A DNA stretch of 64,000 nt from an uncultured Gammaproteobacteria bacterium (lineage in GTDB: Bacteria > Pseudomonadota > Gammaproteobacteria > Eutrophobiales > Eutrophobiaceae): NCBI GenBank assembly GCA_951812995.1, contig CATOTD010000005.1, forward strand, positions 1 to 64,000, in the 5' to 3' direction. Below are positions 46,699 to 56,318 of this stretch, piece after piece (position 1 is the stretch's first letter; every line of letters begins with the position of its first letter). The notes under the pieces were generated by a model. The model was not told the DNA's origin, did no database searches, and worked only from the letters and a program-made list of their open reading frames with translations. The position numbers and the translations under genes were made by a program.

Positions 46699-47018
46699 TT
46701 ACCTTATGCAATTTTTCAATTGCACTCCATTTTGGGTTAAACCATCTTTTCTTGTCTTTCGTTTGCACGCAACGACAATAAAAAGGTTTTTATCGGTTTT
46801 TTATCTTTGTTGAATACTGCAATATCAAGCGGATACTCTTTTTTGGTATCAGATGGCCTTACTTTTACACGCCACTGTGGTCGTGTTTGTAATTGTTCTT
46901 TGGGGTATCCGTAATCTTCGACAAGTGTTTCGGAAAAGACTTGTACTGCTTCTACTTCTTCTGGCGTAGCTTTTACTTCTTCACCACTTATATAGTCTTT
47001 GATGTAACCTGCTCTCAT
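46699..47018 (-). pseudogene. IS1595 passenger: HsdR-N/PD-(D/E)XK-like fragment (copy 3)
   Basis: Essentially identical to the passengers in copies 1 and 2, with the same T-run frameshift after KPIKTF and the same A-x-K in place of E-x-K. The decay therefore predates the spread of this element within the genome. Confidence 0.6.
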
Positions 47019-47058
47019 TATCGTCCTGTATATCCGCATTCTATTTCCATTGCTTTGC

Positions 47059-47988
47059 TCATGCTAGCACCTCGCGATAGGTAATCCGTTTACCTATCGC
47101 GTTGCTTATAAGTGATTCTATACGTTGATTGGTTGGTAACTTACATGGTCCGTTATTCAGTCTAAAAGTCACTTCGTTCACATAGCGATGTAAGTGTTTA
47201 GTGCTGGCATGATGCCATACCCCATACAGACCGCGTTTGAGTAAAGCCCAGACACTTTCAATGCTATTGGTATGAATGTTGTTTGAACCCACATATTCTC
47301 CCGCACTATGGGTTACCGTACCATGCTGATAAGCAGACTGTAAATGCTGATATGACCTGTGTTCATCTGTGTAAATGGTGGCACCATATTCCACTGAACA
47401 GCCAATCTCTTTGTGCAGGGTCGGTATATCAGTTGATGGGATAGGCTTAGCCCTTGTGCGGCCACCGCGCTCACGCATTCCGACCACTACCTGCTTGCCA
47501 GCTACGCCACGGCCTGCGCGGGCTTTCTTGTGTTTGTGTTTGTTATGTTCCTTCCCACCGATATAGGTCTCATCGATCTCAACAATGCCAGAAAGTAAAT
47601 TATCTGTATTATCGTTACAGGTTTCACGAATGCGGGCCTGCATAAACCAGGCGGTCTTTTGGGTTACTCCGATTTGTTTAGATAACTGCAAGCTAGATAT
47701 GCCCTTGCGCGAGGTGACAGTTAAGTAAATAGCATATAGCCATTTATGTAGTGGAACATGAGAACGTTCAAAGATAGTGCCGGTTCTCACCGTAAACTCA
47801 CTCTTGCAGTCCCGGCATAAGTAATATCCTGTCCGCTTTCCTTTGCGCGGGGTAATACGCTTAAATTCCCCACAATGAGGACAGGATATGTAATCTCCCC
47901 AGCGTTGTCCCTCAAAATACAATCTAGCGGCTTCAGCATCCGGAAACTGGCGAAATAACTCAAATGTGGATATGGTATTGTCTTTCAT
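47059..47988 (-). CDS. IS1595-family transposase (copy 3)
   Basis: 309 residues, intact and nearly identical to the other two (CRDCKSEFTV instead of CRDCKDEFTV is one of the few changes). Zinc ribbon and DDE blocks as in copy 1. Confidence 0.95.
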   Translation of the reverse strand: MKDNTISTFELFRQFPDAEAARLYFEGQRWGDYISCPHCGEFKRITPRKGKRTGYYLCRDCKSEFTVRTGTIFERSHVPLHKWLYAIYLTVTSRKGISSLQLSKQIGVTQKTAWFMQARIRETCNDNTDNLLSGIVEIDETYIGGKEHNKHKHKKARAGRGVAGKQVVVGMRERGGRTRAKPIPSTDIPTLHKEIGCSVEYGATIYTDEHRSYQHLQSAYQHGTVTHSAGEYVGSNNIHTNSIESVWALLKRGLYGVWHHASTKHLHRYVNEVTFRLNNGPCKLPTNQRIESLISNAIGKRITYREVLA

Positions 47989-48189
47989 TGATGACCCTCC
48001 GTTTTATTGCATTTTTATGTTAGATTATATGGGTTATCTATTGGAGTCAAGTATATAATTCCCAAAAATTACTACCGTGCTCGCAAATAAACACCATCTT
48101 GCACTGGAGATATCCTGTATTCTCATTGTGTTCCTTTTTGTGTTGTCGCGTTACATTGCCGCATTAATAAATGGTTTTACCACTTTCTA

Positions 48190-48525
48190 TTAATTGGCTG
48201 TCGACTCTGCCTGATTATTTTCAGTATGAAGTTGTACGTAAACAACTTGTCGTGGCTCACCTGTCTGCGTGCAGTCTTCATCAATTTGGTTTGCCAAGGC
48301 ATCACCATAGTTATCTCGAACATAGGACAGAACATTCGCACGACTGAAGGTTTGTGCGCCTTTTGATTCAGCGTAATAGACACGACCTGCTTCCAGGTTA
48401 ACGCCGCCTTGTTCTTTGACTAATGGCTTGAGTTGTTCTTTTAATGTTTTTTCTGTATCCAGAAGTTCGCGTATCTTTTGTTTTACACTGATGAGTTCTT
48501 CTGCTAGTGTTGTGATTTCTTCCAT
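48190..48525 (-). CDS. small protein of unknown function with N-terminal coiled coil
   Basis: 111 residues. Residues 1-40 (MEEITTLAEELISVKQKIRE and on) form a heptad-like coiled coil. The rest, including GRVYYAESKGAQTFSRANVL and RDNYGDALANQIDEDC, looks like a small globular domain. No family recognised. GGGAAACATC precedes the ATG, and it follows a putative immunity gene by 24 nt. It could be phage-derived or an accessory gene of the Rhs locus. Between it and IS1595 copy 3 (48064-48189) there is no gene. Confidence 0.5.
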   Translation of the reverse strand: MEEITTLAEELISVKQKIRELLDTEKTLKEQLKPLVKEQGGVNLEAGRVYYAESKGAQTFSRANVLSYVRDNYGDALANQIDEDCTQTGEPRQVVYVQLHTENNQAESTAN

Positions 48526-48549
48526 GATGTTTCCCTGTTGGTTTTTTTA

Positions 48550-48828
48550 TTATTGCCCAACCTTTTCACCAATATATCTGAGTAGTGGGGCAAGATGAGT
48601 AAACATTATTGAAACTGCTTCTTCCTTATTTTCTATCTTTGATAAAAATTCCAAATCATCACTGAGTTGCCCCATATCTAAATCGTTTGGCTTCTCAACG
48701 TCATAAAGTAATTCAGTTGGTATGCCCCAGTAAAAATCTTTATCTAAACTTACTTCTTCTATTTTTAGATCATCACGAATATGATCAAAAATTAAGTTCG
48801 TAATAACACGTAATTTTTCAATTTCCAT
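48550..48828 (-). CDS. candidate immunity protein of a displaced Rhs tip
   Basis: 92 residues, acidic, cytoplasmic (MEIEKLRVITNLIFDHIRDD, then DKDFYWGIPTELLYDVEKPN). I use the ATG at 48828, whose first base overlaps the TGA of the toxin-tail fragment upstream (ATGA), rather than the TTG one codon earlier. Family unknown. Size, acidity and coupling to a toxin-like tail fit an immunity protein. Confidence 0.55.
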   Translation of the reverse strand: MEIEKLRVITNLIFDHIRDDLKIEEVSLDKDFYWGIPTELLYDVEKPNDLDMGQLSDDLEFLSKIENKEEAVSIMFTHLAPLLRYIGEKVGQ

Positions 48829-48965
48829 CAACTTTGCCCGTTATCTCTTTCGCATTTTTCGAGTAACCTTTTAAAGTTTTCAATTTGATTTTGTAAATTT
48901 CTAATTCGACCATCAATTATCTGTTGATGACGACTAATAGGACTATTTTCTAAAAAGCCTCGCAT
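48828..48965 (-). pseudogene. displaced C-terminal tip of a polymorphic toxin
   Basis: A frame without a proper 5' part reads RGFLENSPISRHQQIIDGRI, then RNLQNQIENFKRLLEKCERD and NGQS, and ends in TGA at 48828-48830. A conserved-looking helical tail coupled by ATGA to a small acidic gene is what an orphan Rhs C-terminal tip plus immunity gene looks like. The toxin core is missing. Homology should start around 48957, after the terminator hairpin. Confidence 0.45.
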
Positions 48966-48977
48966 TGCGGGGCTTTT
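48953..48977 (-). terminator. hairpin after the immunity gene of Rhs 1
   Basis: AAAAGCC(T/C)CGC with loop ATT and GCGGGGCTTTT on the other arm. On the minus strand it is followed by a T-run (CTTTTTAG). It lies just after the stop of the small membrane protein at 48981. Confidence 0.6.
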
Positions 48978-48980
48978 AAA

Positions 48981-49178
48981 TTAATACGAACCAAAGTCAG
49001 TAAAAAAAGTGTAGGTAGTTGCACAAAGCATCACAATAGAAACAAAGCATAATCCAGCAAATTCACGCTTCTTTAGTTTTTTATTCCCATATTTATATAG
49101 GAAGGATAACGCAAAATATGTTCCTACAATACAAGCAATAGAAATAAAAATTGTAAAAGCTAGTGAATCAAAAAACAT
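48981..49178 (-). CDS. two-helix membrane protein, candidate immunity to Rhs 1
   Basis: 65 residues with two transmembrane helices (about 4-28 and 42-60) around a basic loop (KYGNKKLKKREF). It starts 18 nt after the Rhs 1 stop, and a hairpin terminator follows. Position directly behind the variable Rhs tip is the usual place for the cognate immunity gene. No family recognised. A membrane location suggests that the Rhs 1 tip acts on the inner membrane or periplasm. Confidence 0.55.
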   Translation of the reverse strand: MFFDSLAFTIFISIACIVGTYFALSFLYKYGNKKLKKREFAGLCFVSIVMLCATTYTFFTDFGSY

Positions 49179-49196
49179 CTTTAGTGCAACCTTCCA

Positions 49197-51578
49197 CTAT
49201 TCACAACCATCTTCATCACACTTCAAATGAAAGTTAGTGCAAGAAACAAATGCAATGCCAGCACCAATACTCTTACCAAGACCCAATGTTCCACTACTAC
49301 CAGTTATTGTCATAGAAATAGGACCACCAACAATAAGAACGCCGCTAGAAAAACCATTTAGACTATTAGAGTTTGTGACTCCATCAACTCTTCCTTTTAT
49401 AACACCTCCAAAACCAGTAGACGCAATCAACCCACCGCCAAAATACATACCAGTTGCCTCGCACGTCTTTCCATTTGATTCACAAGTGTAAACAATATCG
49501 TCAAGCGTTATTCCGCCACCGAAAAATGCTGATACTGAAGGAAACGATTTTGCAGACCATACCCCTCCAGGACATTCAAATAGTCCTAATGGATCTATAC
49601 TTAATACTGGATTATTCGAAACATAACTATACGTATTAAACCCACCACTCAACCCTATCGGGTCACTGGTGATGTATCTGCCTATGCTTGGGTCATAAGT
49701 TCGAAAATAGTTATAATGCAGATTCGTCTCTGCATCATAGTACTGGCCGGGGAAACGCAGGTTATTCGTAATCGTTTCTCTCGTCATTGTCGCCTTACCA
49801 AACGGATTATAGTCCGCCTGCCAGCTTATGTTCTGACTTTGGTCTGTCATCTGTTGCGGCGTACCAAGATGGTCGTTGTGATAATAATTAATACTACCAT
49901 TCGTGATGAGTGCCAACGGTTGTCCATCAAGGTAAATATACTCAACCTGCGTTGCGCCTGTTATATCCGTCTCTGCAATAAGTTGGCCAGCCAAATCATA
50001 ATGATAATAGATAATGTCGTTGCTATCTTTCTTAACCCGTTCACCACGTCCGTTGTAAGTATAGGTCGCCAAAGTACTGCCGCCGATGCCGCTGGTTTTT
50101 AATCGATTATTATCACCATAGCTAAACGTGTTGGTCGTGTTGCTAGTCGTATTGCCATTGGCATCGTAGCTGTAAGTGCGCGTGTTAGCACCTTGCGTTT
50201 GCTCTAAACGATGCGTGTTACTAGCGTAAGTATAGGTCTTTGTGTGTGTCTGTATCGTCTTGCTTAAACGATTGCCTAGCGCGTCGTAAGCGTAATCAAT
50301 ATCACCATAATGACTGCTCGCATCGGTCAGTCGGTTGAGCGCATCATAGCCCAGGCTTTGCGTGCGGGTCGTATCCAGCGCATTGTTTATCGCGGTGATG
50401 TTGTTGGCAGCATCCAAGGTGTAGGACAGGTCTTGCTGTGTGTTCCCGTTGACAGTCATCAGTTGCGTTAGGCGATAATCCAAATCATAAGTCTTGCTTT
50501 GTACCAGATTATTACCATAAATCATAGCACGCATAGGACCGAATGGCTGGTAGCTTATGCTACTGCTGATTGTTGTAGCCTGGGTGGTGACTTGGGTCAT
50601 GCCTTGGGTCATGCCTGCTGTTGTCGTCACTGTCTCAATTTGGCCGATGTCATTGTGTATGTAGTCAACAGTGCGGCCACTCGGATAGGTCATCTGGATT
50701 AACTGGTCAGCACCGTTATAGGCGTAACTTGTGGTATGGGCGATGTTGTCTATCGTTATGGTCTGGCTGGTGCGGTTGCCTCTGGCATCGTAAGTATAGG
50801 TAGTAGTACCACTCTCATCTGTCATCTGACATAAACGCCCTACGCCATGGGTGCAGGTGTCGTAGTCGTAGCTGACATCCTGGGTGTTATCCGTGTAATC
50901 AATCAGGGTCAAGCGATTGAGTGCATCGTAGCGGTAGAAGGTGGTGATACCCCGTGCATCGGTTTGGCGGATACGGTTGCCCGCTGCGTCATAAGCAAAG
51001 GTGGTCGTGCCAGTAGCAGGGCTATGTAGGCTGATGCGCTCATCTACGGCGTTGTAGGTATAGCGCGTGGTAAGATCTGCTGCATCGGTGACGCTGATTA
51101 AGTTATCGCGGGCATCGTAACGGTATGTGGTCATGCCGTTATCCGCATCGGTGCTTGTAGTTAAGCGATTGAGCGCGTCAAAGGCGTGGATGGTTTGTTG
51201 GTTTAACGCAGTCGGGTCAACTGTGATATGGGTTTGGTTACCGTTCGCATCATAGCCAAAACGGGTTGTTTGTCCTGCACCACCGATGACCTCGATTAAG
51301 CGGTTGAGGCTGTTGTAAGTACGATTCATGGTGCGGGTCAATGTGCCAGACGGGTCTTTGATGTCTTCTTGTATACGATTGCCTAAGGCATCTAGCGTAT
51401 ATTCAATCCGATTACCGATGTTGTCTGCTACCGCCGTCAAGCGTTGGGCCGCATCGTATTCGTATATGAGCCAGGCACCTGTGGGCAGGGTGGTCTTGAT
51501 GATGTTGCCTACGCCATAGTGGCTGATTGCGGGTAGGAGTTGCTGATGTTTGTCAGGATTGGATGTTGTTTGCATCAT
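49197..51578 (-). CDS. Rhs/YD-repeat protein 1, 5'-short, with glycine-rich tip
   Basis: 793 residues. From residue 20 to about 630 it is YD repeats (for example YEYDAAQRLTAVADNIGNRI, FGYDANGNQTHITVDPTALN) that build the Rhs shell, ending with the core signature FPGQYYDAETNLHYNYFRTY, then ITSDPIGLSGG and DPLGL. The variable tip is the last 130 residues: FECPGGVWSAKSFPSVSAFF and on, glycine-rich with repeated GG and four spaced cysteines near the end. Its activity is unknown. The gene lacks the N-terminal export or PAAR region found in full Rhs proteins and has no clear ribosome binding site, so it may be a silent cassette that is expressed only after recombination with another Rhs gene. Confidence 0.8.
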   Translation of the reverse strand: MMQTTSNPDKHQQLLPAISHYGVGNIIKTTLPTGAWLIYEYDAAQRLTAVADNIGNRIEYTLDALGNRIQEDIKDPSGTLTRTMNRTYNSLNRLIEVIGGAGQTTRFGYDANGNQTHITVDPTALNQQTIHAFDALNRLTTSTDADNGMTTYRYDARDNLISVTDAADLTTRYTYNAVDERISLHSPATGTTTFAYDAAGNRIRQTDARGITTFYRYDALNRLTLIDYTDNTQDVSYDYDTCTHGVGRLCQMTDESGTTTYTYDARGNRTSQTITIDNIAHTTSYAYNGADQLIQMTYPSGRTVDYIHNDIGQIETVTTTAGMTQGMTQVTTQATTISSSISYQPFGPMRAMIYGNNLVQSKTYDLDYRLTQLMTVNGNTQQDLSYTLDAANNITAINNALDTTRTQSLGYDALNRLTDASSHYGDIDYAYDALGNRLSKTIQTHTKTYTYASNTHRLEQTQGANTRTYSYDANGNTTSNTTNTFSYGDNNRLKTSGIGGSTLATYTYNGRGERVKKDSNDIIYYHYDLAGQLIAETDITGATQVEYIYLDGQPLALITNGSINYYHNDHLGTPQQMTDQSQNISWQADYNPFGKATMTRETITNNLRFPGQYYDAETNLHYNYFRTYDPSIGRYITSDPIGLSGGFNTYSYVSNNPVLSIDPLGLFECPGGVWSAKSFPSVSAFFGGGITLDDIVYTCESNGKTCEATGMYFGGGLIASTGFGGVIKGRVDGVTNSNSLNGFSSGVLIVGGPISMTITGSSGTLGLGKSIGAGIAFVSCTNFHLKCDEDGCE
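49650..51516. repeat. 1.87-kb direct repeat, Rhs core copy 1
   Basis: It matches 52660-54526 at a constant offset of 3,010 bp, with no indel and very few substitutions (for example Asn to His in GSINYYHNDH). The match ends at the variable tip on one side and at the start of the YD array on the other. Confidence 0.92.
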
Positions 51579-51600
51579 GTCATTGGGGCTTAATGATGGG

Positions 51601-51750
51601 TTAAGTTTTTAGTGTCGGTGTCGGGTTAAGCAATAAACAAGACCTGAGCCTTAAATTTTTACCCGGAGCTGTGCTTAGAATTTTATCTCCAAAGCAAAAT
51701 TCACCCACTTTAATAGTTGGTTCTAGGTCAAATAGATATTGCTGTTTCAT
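51601..51750 (-). pseudogene. truncated N-terminus of a further small (immunity-like) gene
   Basis: 49 codons: MKQQYLFDLEPTIKVGEFCF, then GDKILSTAPGK. After that the frame runs into the conserved Rhs 5' segment and stops. The first 32 residues look genuine, and the rest has been replaced at the point where the Rhs-associated sequence AAATTTTT begins. The same junction sequence bounds the stub at 46320. Confidence 0.4.
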
Positions 51751-51800
51751 ATAACCACTTTACTTTCTTGACTATAGGTAACCCCTTTAATTTTTAAAGT

Positions 51801-52232
51801 CTATTTGATGCCTGAAATCTTTTTGGTTAGGTTATTTAACATGTCATTTGCCATTTTATCTATTTCGGATAAATTCACTTCTCTAGAATATATTTCCCGA
51901 TATTTTTTTGCTTCGTATAATGCTTTTACAACGGAATCATTTGTCCTTTCTGTAAATTCGTCATTATAATCTAGACTAATAAGCTTATTATTTAATTCAG
52001 ATTCAAGCAATTCAATAGATATATCTGTTTTTCCTTTCCTCAAATGATTTAGTACTTGAATATACTTTTGAGTGTCTACTGCTTGAATTAGCATTGAACC
52101 ATCAGCGAAAAAACCAGATGTAAACCAAATTGATAAATAACAAACAACAAAACCACTTATAACAATACCAAACAAAAAACTAGAAATAGATATGAATATC
52201 AATTTATTTTTTATATTAGTTATGCCGTCCAT
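51801..52232 (-). CDS. membrane-anchored protein, candidate immunity to Rhs 2
   Basis: 143 residues: one transmembrane helix (about 12-36, IFISISSFLFGIVISGFVVC), then a helical, probably periplasmic domain (LNHLRKGKTDISIELLESEL, EIDKMANDMLNNLTKKISGI). It lies 67 nt behind Rhs 2 on the same strand. No family recognised. The immunity role is inferred from position. Confidence 0.55.
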   Translation of the reverse strand: MDGITNIKNKLIFISISSFLFGIVISGFVVCYLSIWFTSGFFADGSMLIQAVDTQKYIQVLNHLRKGKTDISIELLESELNNKLISLDYNDEFTERTNDSVVKALYEAKKYREIYSREVNLSEIDKMANDMLNNLTKKISGIK

Positions 52233-52299
52233 TATTTTTTACACTCCTCTTATTGAGTTATTGAAAAAGCTACACTATTAAATATTCCATTTCCCTCCA

Positions 52300-55008
52300 T
52301 TAGTCTTTTTTCTTTTTCTTAGCTCCTATTATGCATTTTAGGTAACTTAACTCGCACTTAGTCAATTCCGTAGCTTCCCCATCAGATTTTATCTGACAAC
52401 TCTTCTTATCAATATCACAACAATAAATTGGAGCAAATTTACATGCTGTCTTTACACAAGCATCACATACTTCTTCTAATGGAAAAGAAAAATCTTTACA
52501 TATATCAAATCTATCCAAACCATAAAGGTCAAAGAAAGAAAGTGGATTTTGATCAACATAACCGTATAAGTGATTTAGCCTGTTATCAGTATCAGAACTT
52601 CCTATTGGTAATCCTAGCTCGATAACCACTTGTAATTGCGGACCAGAATAATCCTCAAGGATGCCTATCGGGTCACTCGTGATATACCTACCCAGTGCTG
52701 GATCATAATACCTGAAGTAGTTGTAATGCAGATTGGTCTCTGCATCATAATACTGTCCCGGGAAGCGCAGGTTATTCGTAATCGTTTCTCTCGTCATTGT
52801 CGCCTTACCAAACGGATTATAGTCCGCCTGCCAGCTTATGTTTTGACTTTGGTCTGTCATCTGTTGCGGCGTACCAAGATGGTCGTTGTGATAGTAATGA
52901 ATACTACCATTCGTGATGAGTGCCAACGGTTGTCCATCAAGGTAAATATACTCAACCTGCGTTGCGCCTGTTATATCCGTCTCTGCAATAAGTTGGCCAG
53001 CCAAATCATAATGATAATAGATAATGTCGTTGCTATCTTTCTTAACCCGTTCACCACGTCCGTTGTAAGTATAGGTCGCCAAAGTACTGCCGCCGATGCC
53101 GCTGGTTTTTAATCGATTATTATCACCATAGCTAAACGTGTTGGTCGTGTTGCTAGTCGTATTGCCATTGGCATCGTAGCTGTAAGTGCGCGTGTTAGCA
53201 CCTTGCGTTTGCTCTAAACGATGCGTGTTACTAGCGTAAGTATAGGTCTTTGTGTGTGTCTGTATCGTCTTGCTTAAACGATTGCCTAGCGCGTCGTAAG
53301 CGTAATCAATATCACCATAATGACTGCTCGCATCGGTCAGTCGGTTGAGCGCATCATAGCCCAGGCTTTGCGTGCGGGTCGTATCCAGCGCATTGTTTAT
53401 CGCGGTGATGTTGTTGGCAGCATCCAAGGTGTAGGACAGGTCTTGCTGTGTGTTCCCGTTGACAGTCATCAGTTGCGTTAGGCGATAATCCAAATCATAA
53501 GTCTTGCTTTGTACCAGATTATTACCATAAATCATAGCACGCATAGGACCGAATGGCTGGTAGCTTATGCTACTGCTGATTGTTGTAGCCTGGGTGGTGA
53601 CTTGGGTCATGCCTTGGGTCATGCCTGCTGTTGTCGTCACTGTCTCAATTTGGCCGATGTCATTGTGTATGTAGTCAACAGTGCGGCCACTCGGATAGGT
53701 CATCTGGATTAACTGGTCAGCACCGTTATAGGCGTAACTTGTGGTATGGGCGATGTTGTCTATCGTTATGGTCTGGCTGGTGCGGTTGCCTCTGGCATCG
53801 TAAGTATAGGTAGTAGTACCACTCTCATCTGTCATCTGACATAAACGCCCTACGCCATGGGTGCAGGTGTCGTAGTCGTAGCTGACATCCTGGGTGTTAT
53901 CCGTGTAATCAATCAGGGTCAAGCGATTGAGTGCATCGTAGCGGTAGAAGGTGGTGATACCCCGTGCATCGGTTTGGCGGATACGGTTGCCCGCTGCGTC
54001 ATAAGCAAAGGTGGTCGTGCCAGTAGCAGGGCTATGTAGGCTGATGCGCTCATCTACGGCGTTGTAGGTATAGCGCGTGGTAAGATCTGCTGCATCGGTG
54101 ACGCTGATTAAGTTATCGCGGGCATCGTAACGGTATGTGGTCATGCCGTTATCCGCATCGGTGCTTGTAGTTAAGCGATTGAGCGCGTCAAAGGCGTGGA
54201 TGGTTTGTTGGTTTAACGCAGTCGGGTCAACTGTGATATGGGTTTGGTTACCGTTCGCATCATAGCCAAAACGGGTTGTTTGTCCTGCACCACCGATGAC
54301 CTCGATTAAGCGGTTGAGGCTGTTGTAAGTACGATTCATGGTGCGGGTCAATGTGCCAGACGGGTCTTTGATGTCTTCTTGTATACGATTGCCTAAGGCA
54401 TCTAGCGTATATTCAATCCGATTACCGATGTTGTCTGCTACCGCCGTCAAGCGTTGGGCCGCATCGTATTCGTATATGAGCCAGGCACCTGTGGGCAGGG
54501 TGGTCTTGATGATGTTGCCTACGCCATCGTAGGCAAAGGTGGTGGTCGCATCATCCACGGTACGGCTTAATAAACGTCGGCGGGCATCGTAGCTTAAGGT
54601 GGTCGTGATGTTATTCGCATCAACAATCGTCAAGGGTTGACCGTGGGCATTATGCGCCGTGATGCGGGTGGCGTGACCCAAGGCATTGGTGGTCTTGATG
54701 AGGTTGCCCTGCTCATCGTAGTCGTACAGAGTGATGTCATCCACATCAGTACGTGGGCCATCAATGCTGGCGATTAAATCCAGCGCGTTATAAGTAAAGC
54801 TAGACGTACGCTGCGCCAGGCCTTCTGCATTATCCAAGATACCATTACCGTTGGCATCCAGGTCACTATTGTCTCCAATACCATCACCATCGGTATCGCT
54901 TGTTTCAGTCGCATCTAATGGAAACGCATCCGCTACATCCGCGACACCGTCATTATCATCATCAGGGTCGATATCATCCGAGATGATAACATAAATTATC
55001 TTTCGCAA
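52300..55008 (-). pseudogene. Rhs/YD-repeat protein 2, 5'-truncated by IS256-B, with cysteine-rich tip
   Basis: An open frame of 902 codons, but the first residues (MRKIIYVI) come from the IS256-B terminal repeat. Native sequence begins at DDIDPDDDNDGVADVADAFP, two thrombospondin type 3-like calcium repeats (also DTDGDGIGDNSDLDANGNG). YD repeats follow, nearly identical to Rhs 1. After the core signature RYYDPALGRYITSDPIGI the sequence diverges: LYGYVDQNPLSFFDLYGLDR opens a 75-residue tip with about ten cysteines (FPLEEVCDACVKTACKFAPI, YCCDIDKKSCQIK) and a lysine tail. The export region is lost. The tip is intact and followed by a putative immunity gene. Confidence 0.8.
52660..54526. repeat. 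1.87-kb direct repeat, Rhs core copy 2
   Basis: Partner of 49650-51516. Such long near-identity can support recombination that moves the Rhs 1 tip onto the longer Rhs 2 N-terminus. Confidence 0.92.
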
Positions 55009-56318
55009 ATATGAATAGGCGGTTTCCCTTTATCTGGTTAAATAAAAAGTGACATAACCATTTATTTGACCAGGAGAAGAGTCGCTATGAGCGATGATAC
55101 AAGCAAGCACTTGAACAACGTAGTCCCTATTGATGAACAGGCACTGCAGGGCCATCTAAACAAAGTGGTACTGAATACTGTGGAAGACGCCCGCAAGCAG
55201 ATTCTGGACGCTGAGGTTGATGCGCTGGTGGGTGCTGATCGATATGCACGCACTGAGACGCGCAAAGACGACCGGTCTGGTAGTTACACCAGGAAGTGCC
55301 ACACAAGGGCCGGAGAGCTTGAGTTAAAGATGCAGAAGTTGCGCAAGCAGACCTTTGAGATGGCCATCATAGAGCACTACCGGCACCGTGTAGCGTCTGT
55401 CCAAGAGGCACTGCTCGAGATGTATCTGGCTGGCGTATCGGTCTGACGGGTGGAGGATGTCACCGTAGCATTGTGGGGTACCCGTGTTAGCTTAGGGACT
55501 ATTTCAAAGCTCAACCAGCGTATCTATGGGCAGATTGAAGAGTGGCATAATCGCCCCATAGAGGGTGATTTCCCTTATGTATACCTGGACGGTGTTGTGC
55601 TCAAACGCAGTTGGGGCGGTGCAGTGAAGAACGTTTCTGTTCTAGTCGCCATAGGTGTTGGGGACGATGGCTACCGCCGCATTCCAGGGATTGTTGAAGG
55701 TACTAAGGAGGATAAGGCGGGATGGTCAGGATCCCTGCGTCATTTGCAGGCACGCGGTCTCAAGGGCATCAGGTTGGTGCTCAGTGATGCTTGTCTTGGG
55801 CGCAAGGAGTCTATCGGTGACTTCTACCCTGATGCTGGCTGGCAGCCTTGTACCTCGAACCCGGGTCAAAGAAGTCTCTCGCATGTTGCAGGCTATCCAT
55901 GCATCTGAATATCTGGAATCAGCCAGGCATAAGGTCACGGAGGTCGAGAAGAAACTCAGGGACATGAAGTTATCGAGTGTAGCGGATTGGCTGGGTAGTG
56001 CATGGCAGAGACCCTGACGTATTATCGGTTCCCGGCAGAGCACTGGATTCGCATTCGGACTAACAATCCTTTGGAGAGGATCATTCGAGAAATCAGGCGG
56101 CGAACACGAGTAGTGGGTGCATTTCCGGATGGCAACTCGGCGTTGATGCTTTGTGCGGCAAGGCTTAGACACATCGCGGGGAGCTAGTGGGGAACGCGGA
56201 AATATCTGAACATGGATTTGCTCCGAGAGATGGATAAAGAAAAGGACTTTCAGATCGCGTAACAACTAGATTTAAGGGAAAGCCAAATCAGAAAGTGCGA
56301 AAGATTATTGACACTACC
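54985..56318 (+). mobile_element. IS256-family type B element, inserted in Rhs 2
   Basis: Left end GATAACATAAATTATCTTTC at 54985, right end (complement GGTAGTGTCAATAATC) at 56318. Flanking 8-mers differ. The material beyond the right end is other IS debris, so the 5' half of Rhs 2 is not in the window. Confidence 0.9.
55087..56262 (+). pseudogene. IS256-family transposase (type B), heavily broken
   Basis: It starts MSDDTSKHLNNVVPIDEQAL. A TGA at 55444-55446 follows LAGVSV. A deletion near 55852 fuses DAGWQPC to sequence from beyond the HFYRNVFSHVP segment and shifts the frame. The shared frameshift after LGSA and the shared TAG after RHIAGS follow. Confidence 0.88.

Larger units (their letters stand above)
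46607..48063 (-). mobile_element. IS1595-family element, copy 3
   Basis: 1,457 bp, same ends as copies 1 and 2. It is flanked on the left by the solo end and on the right by AAAAATTA, the outer target duplication. It also contains the degenerate passenger. Confidence 0.95.

Noticed and set aside
49237..51519. Plus-strand frames opposite the Rhs cores
   Set aside because: Mirror frames of the repeated YD sequence, duplicated exactly with it at 3,010 bp.
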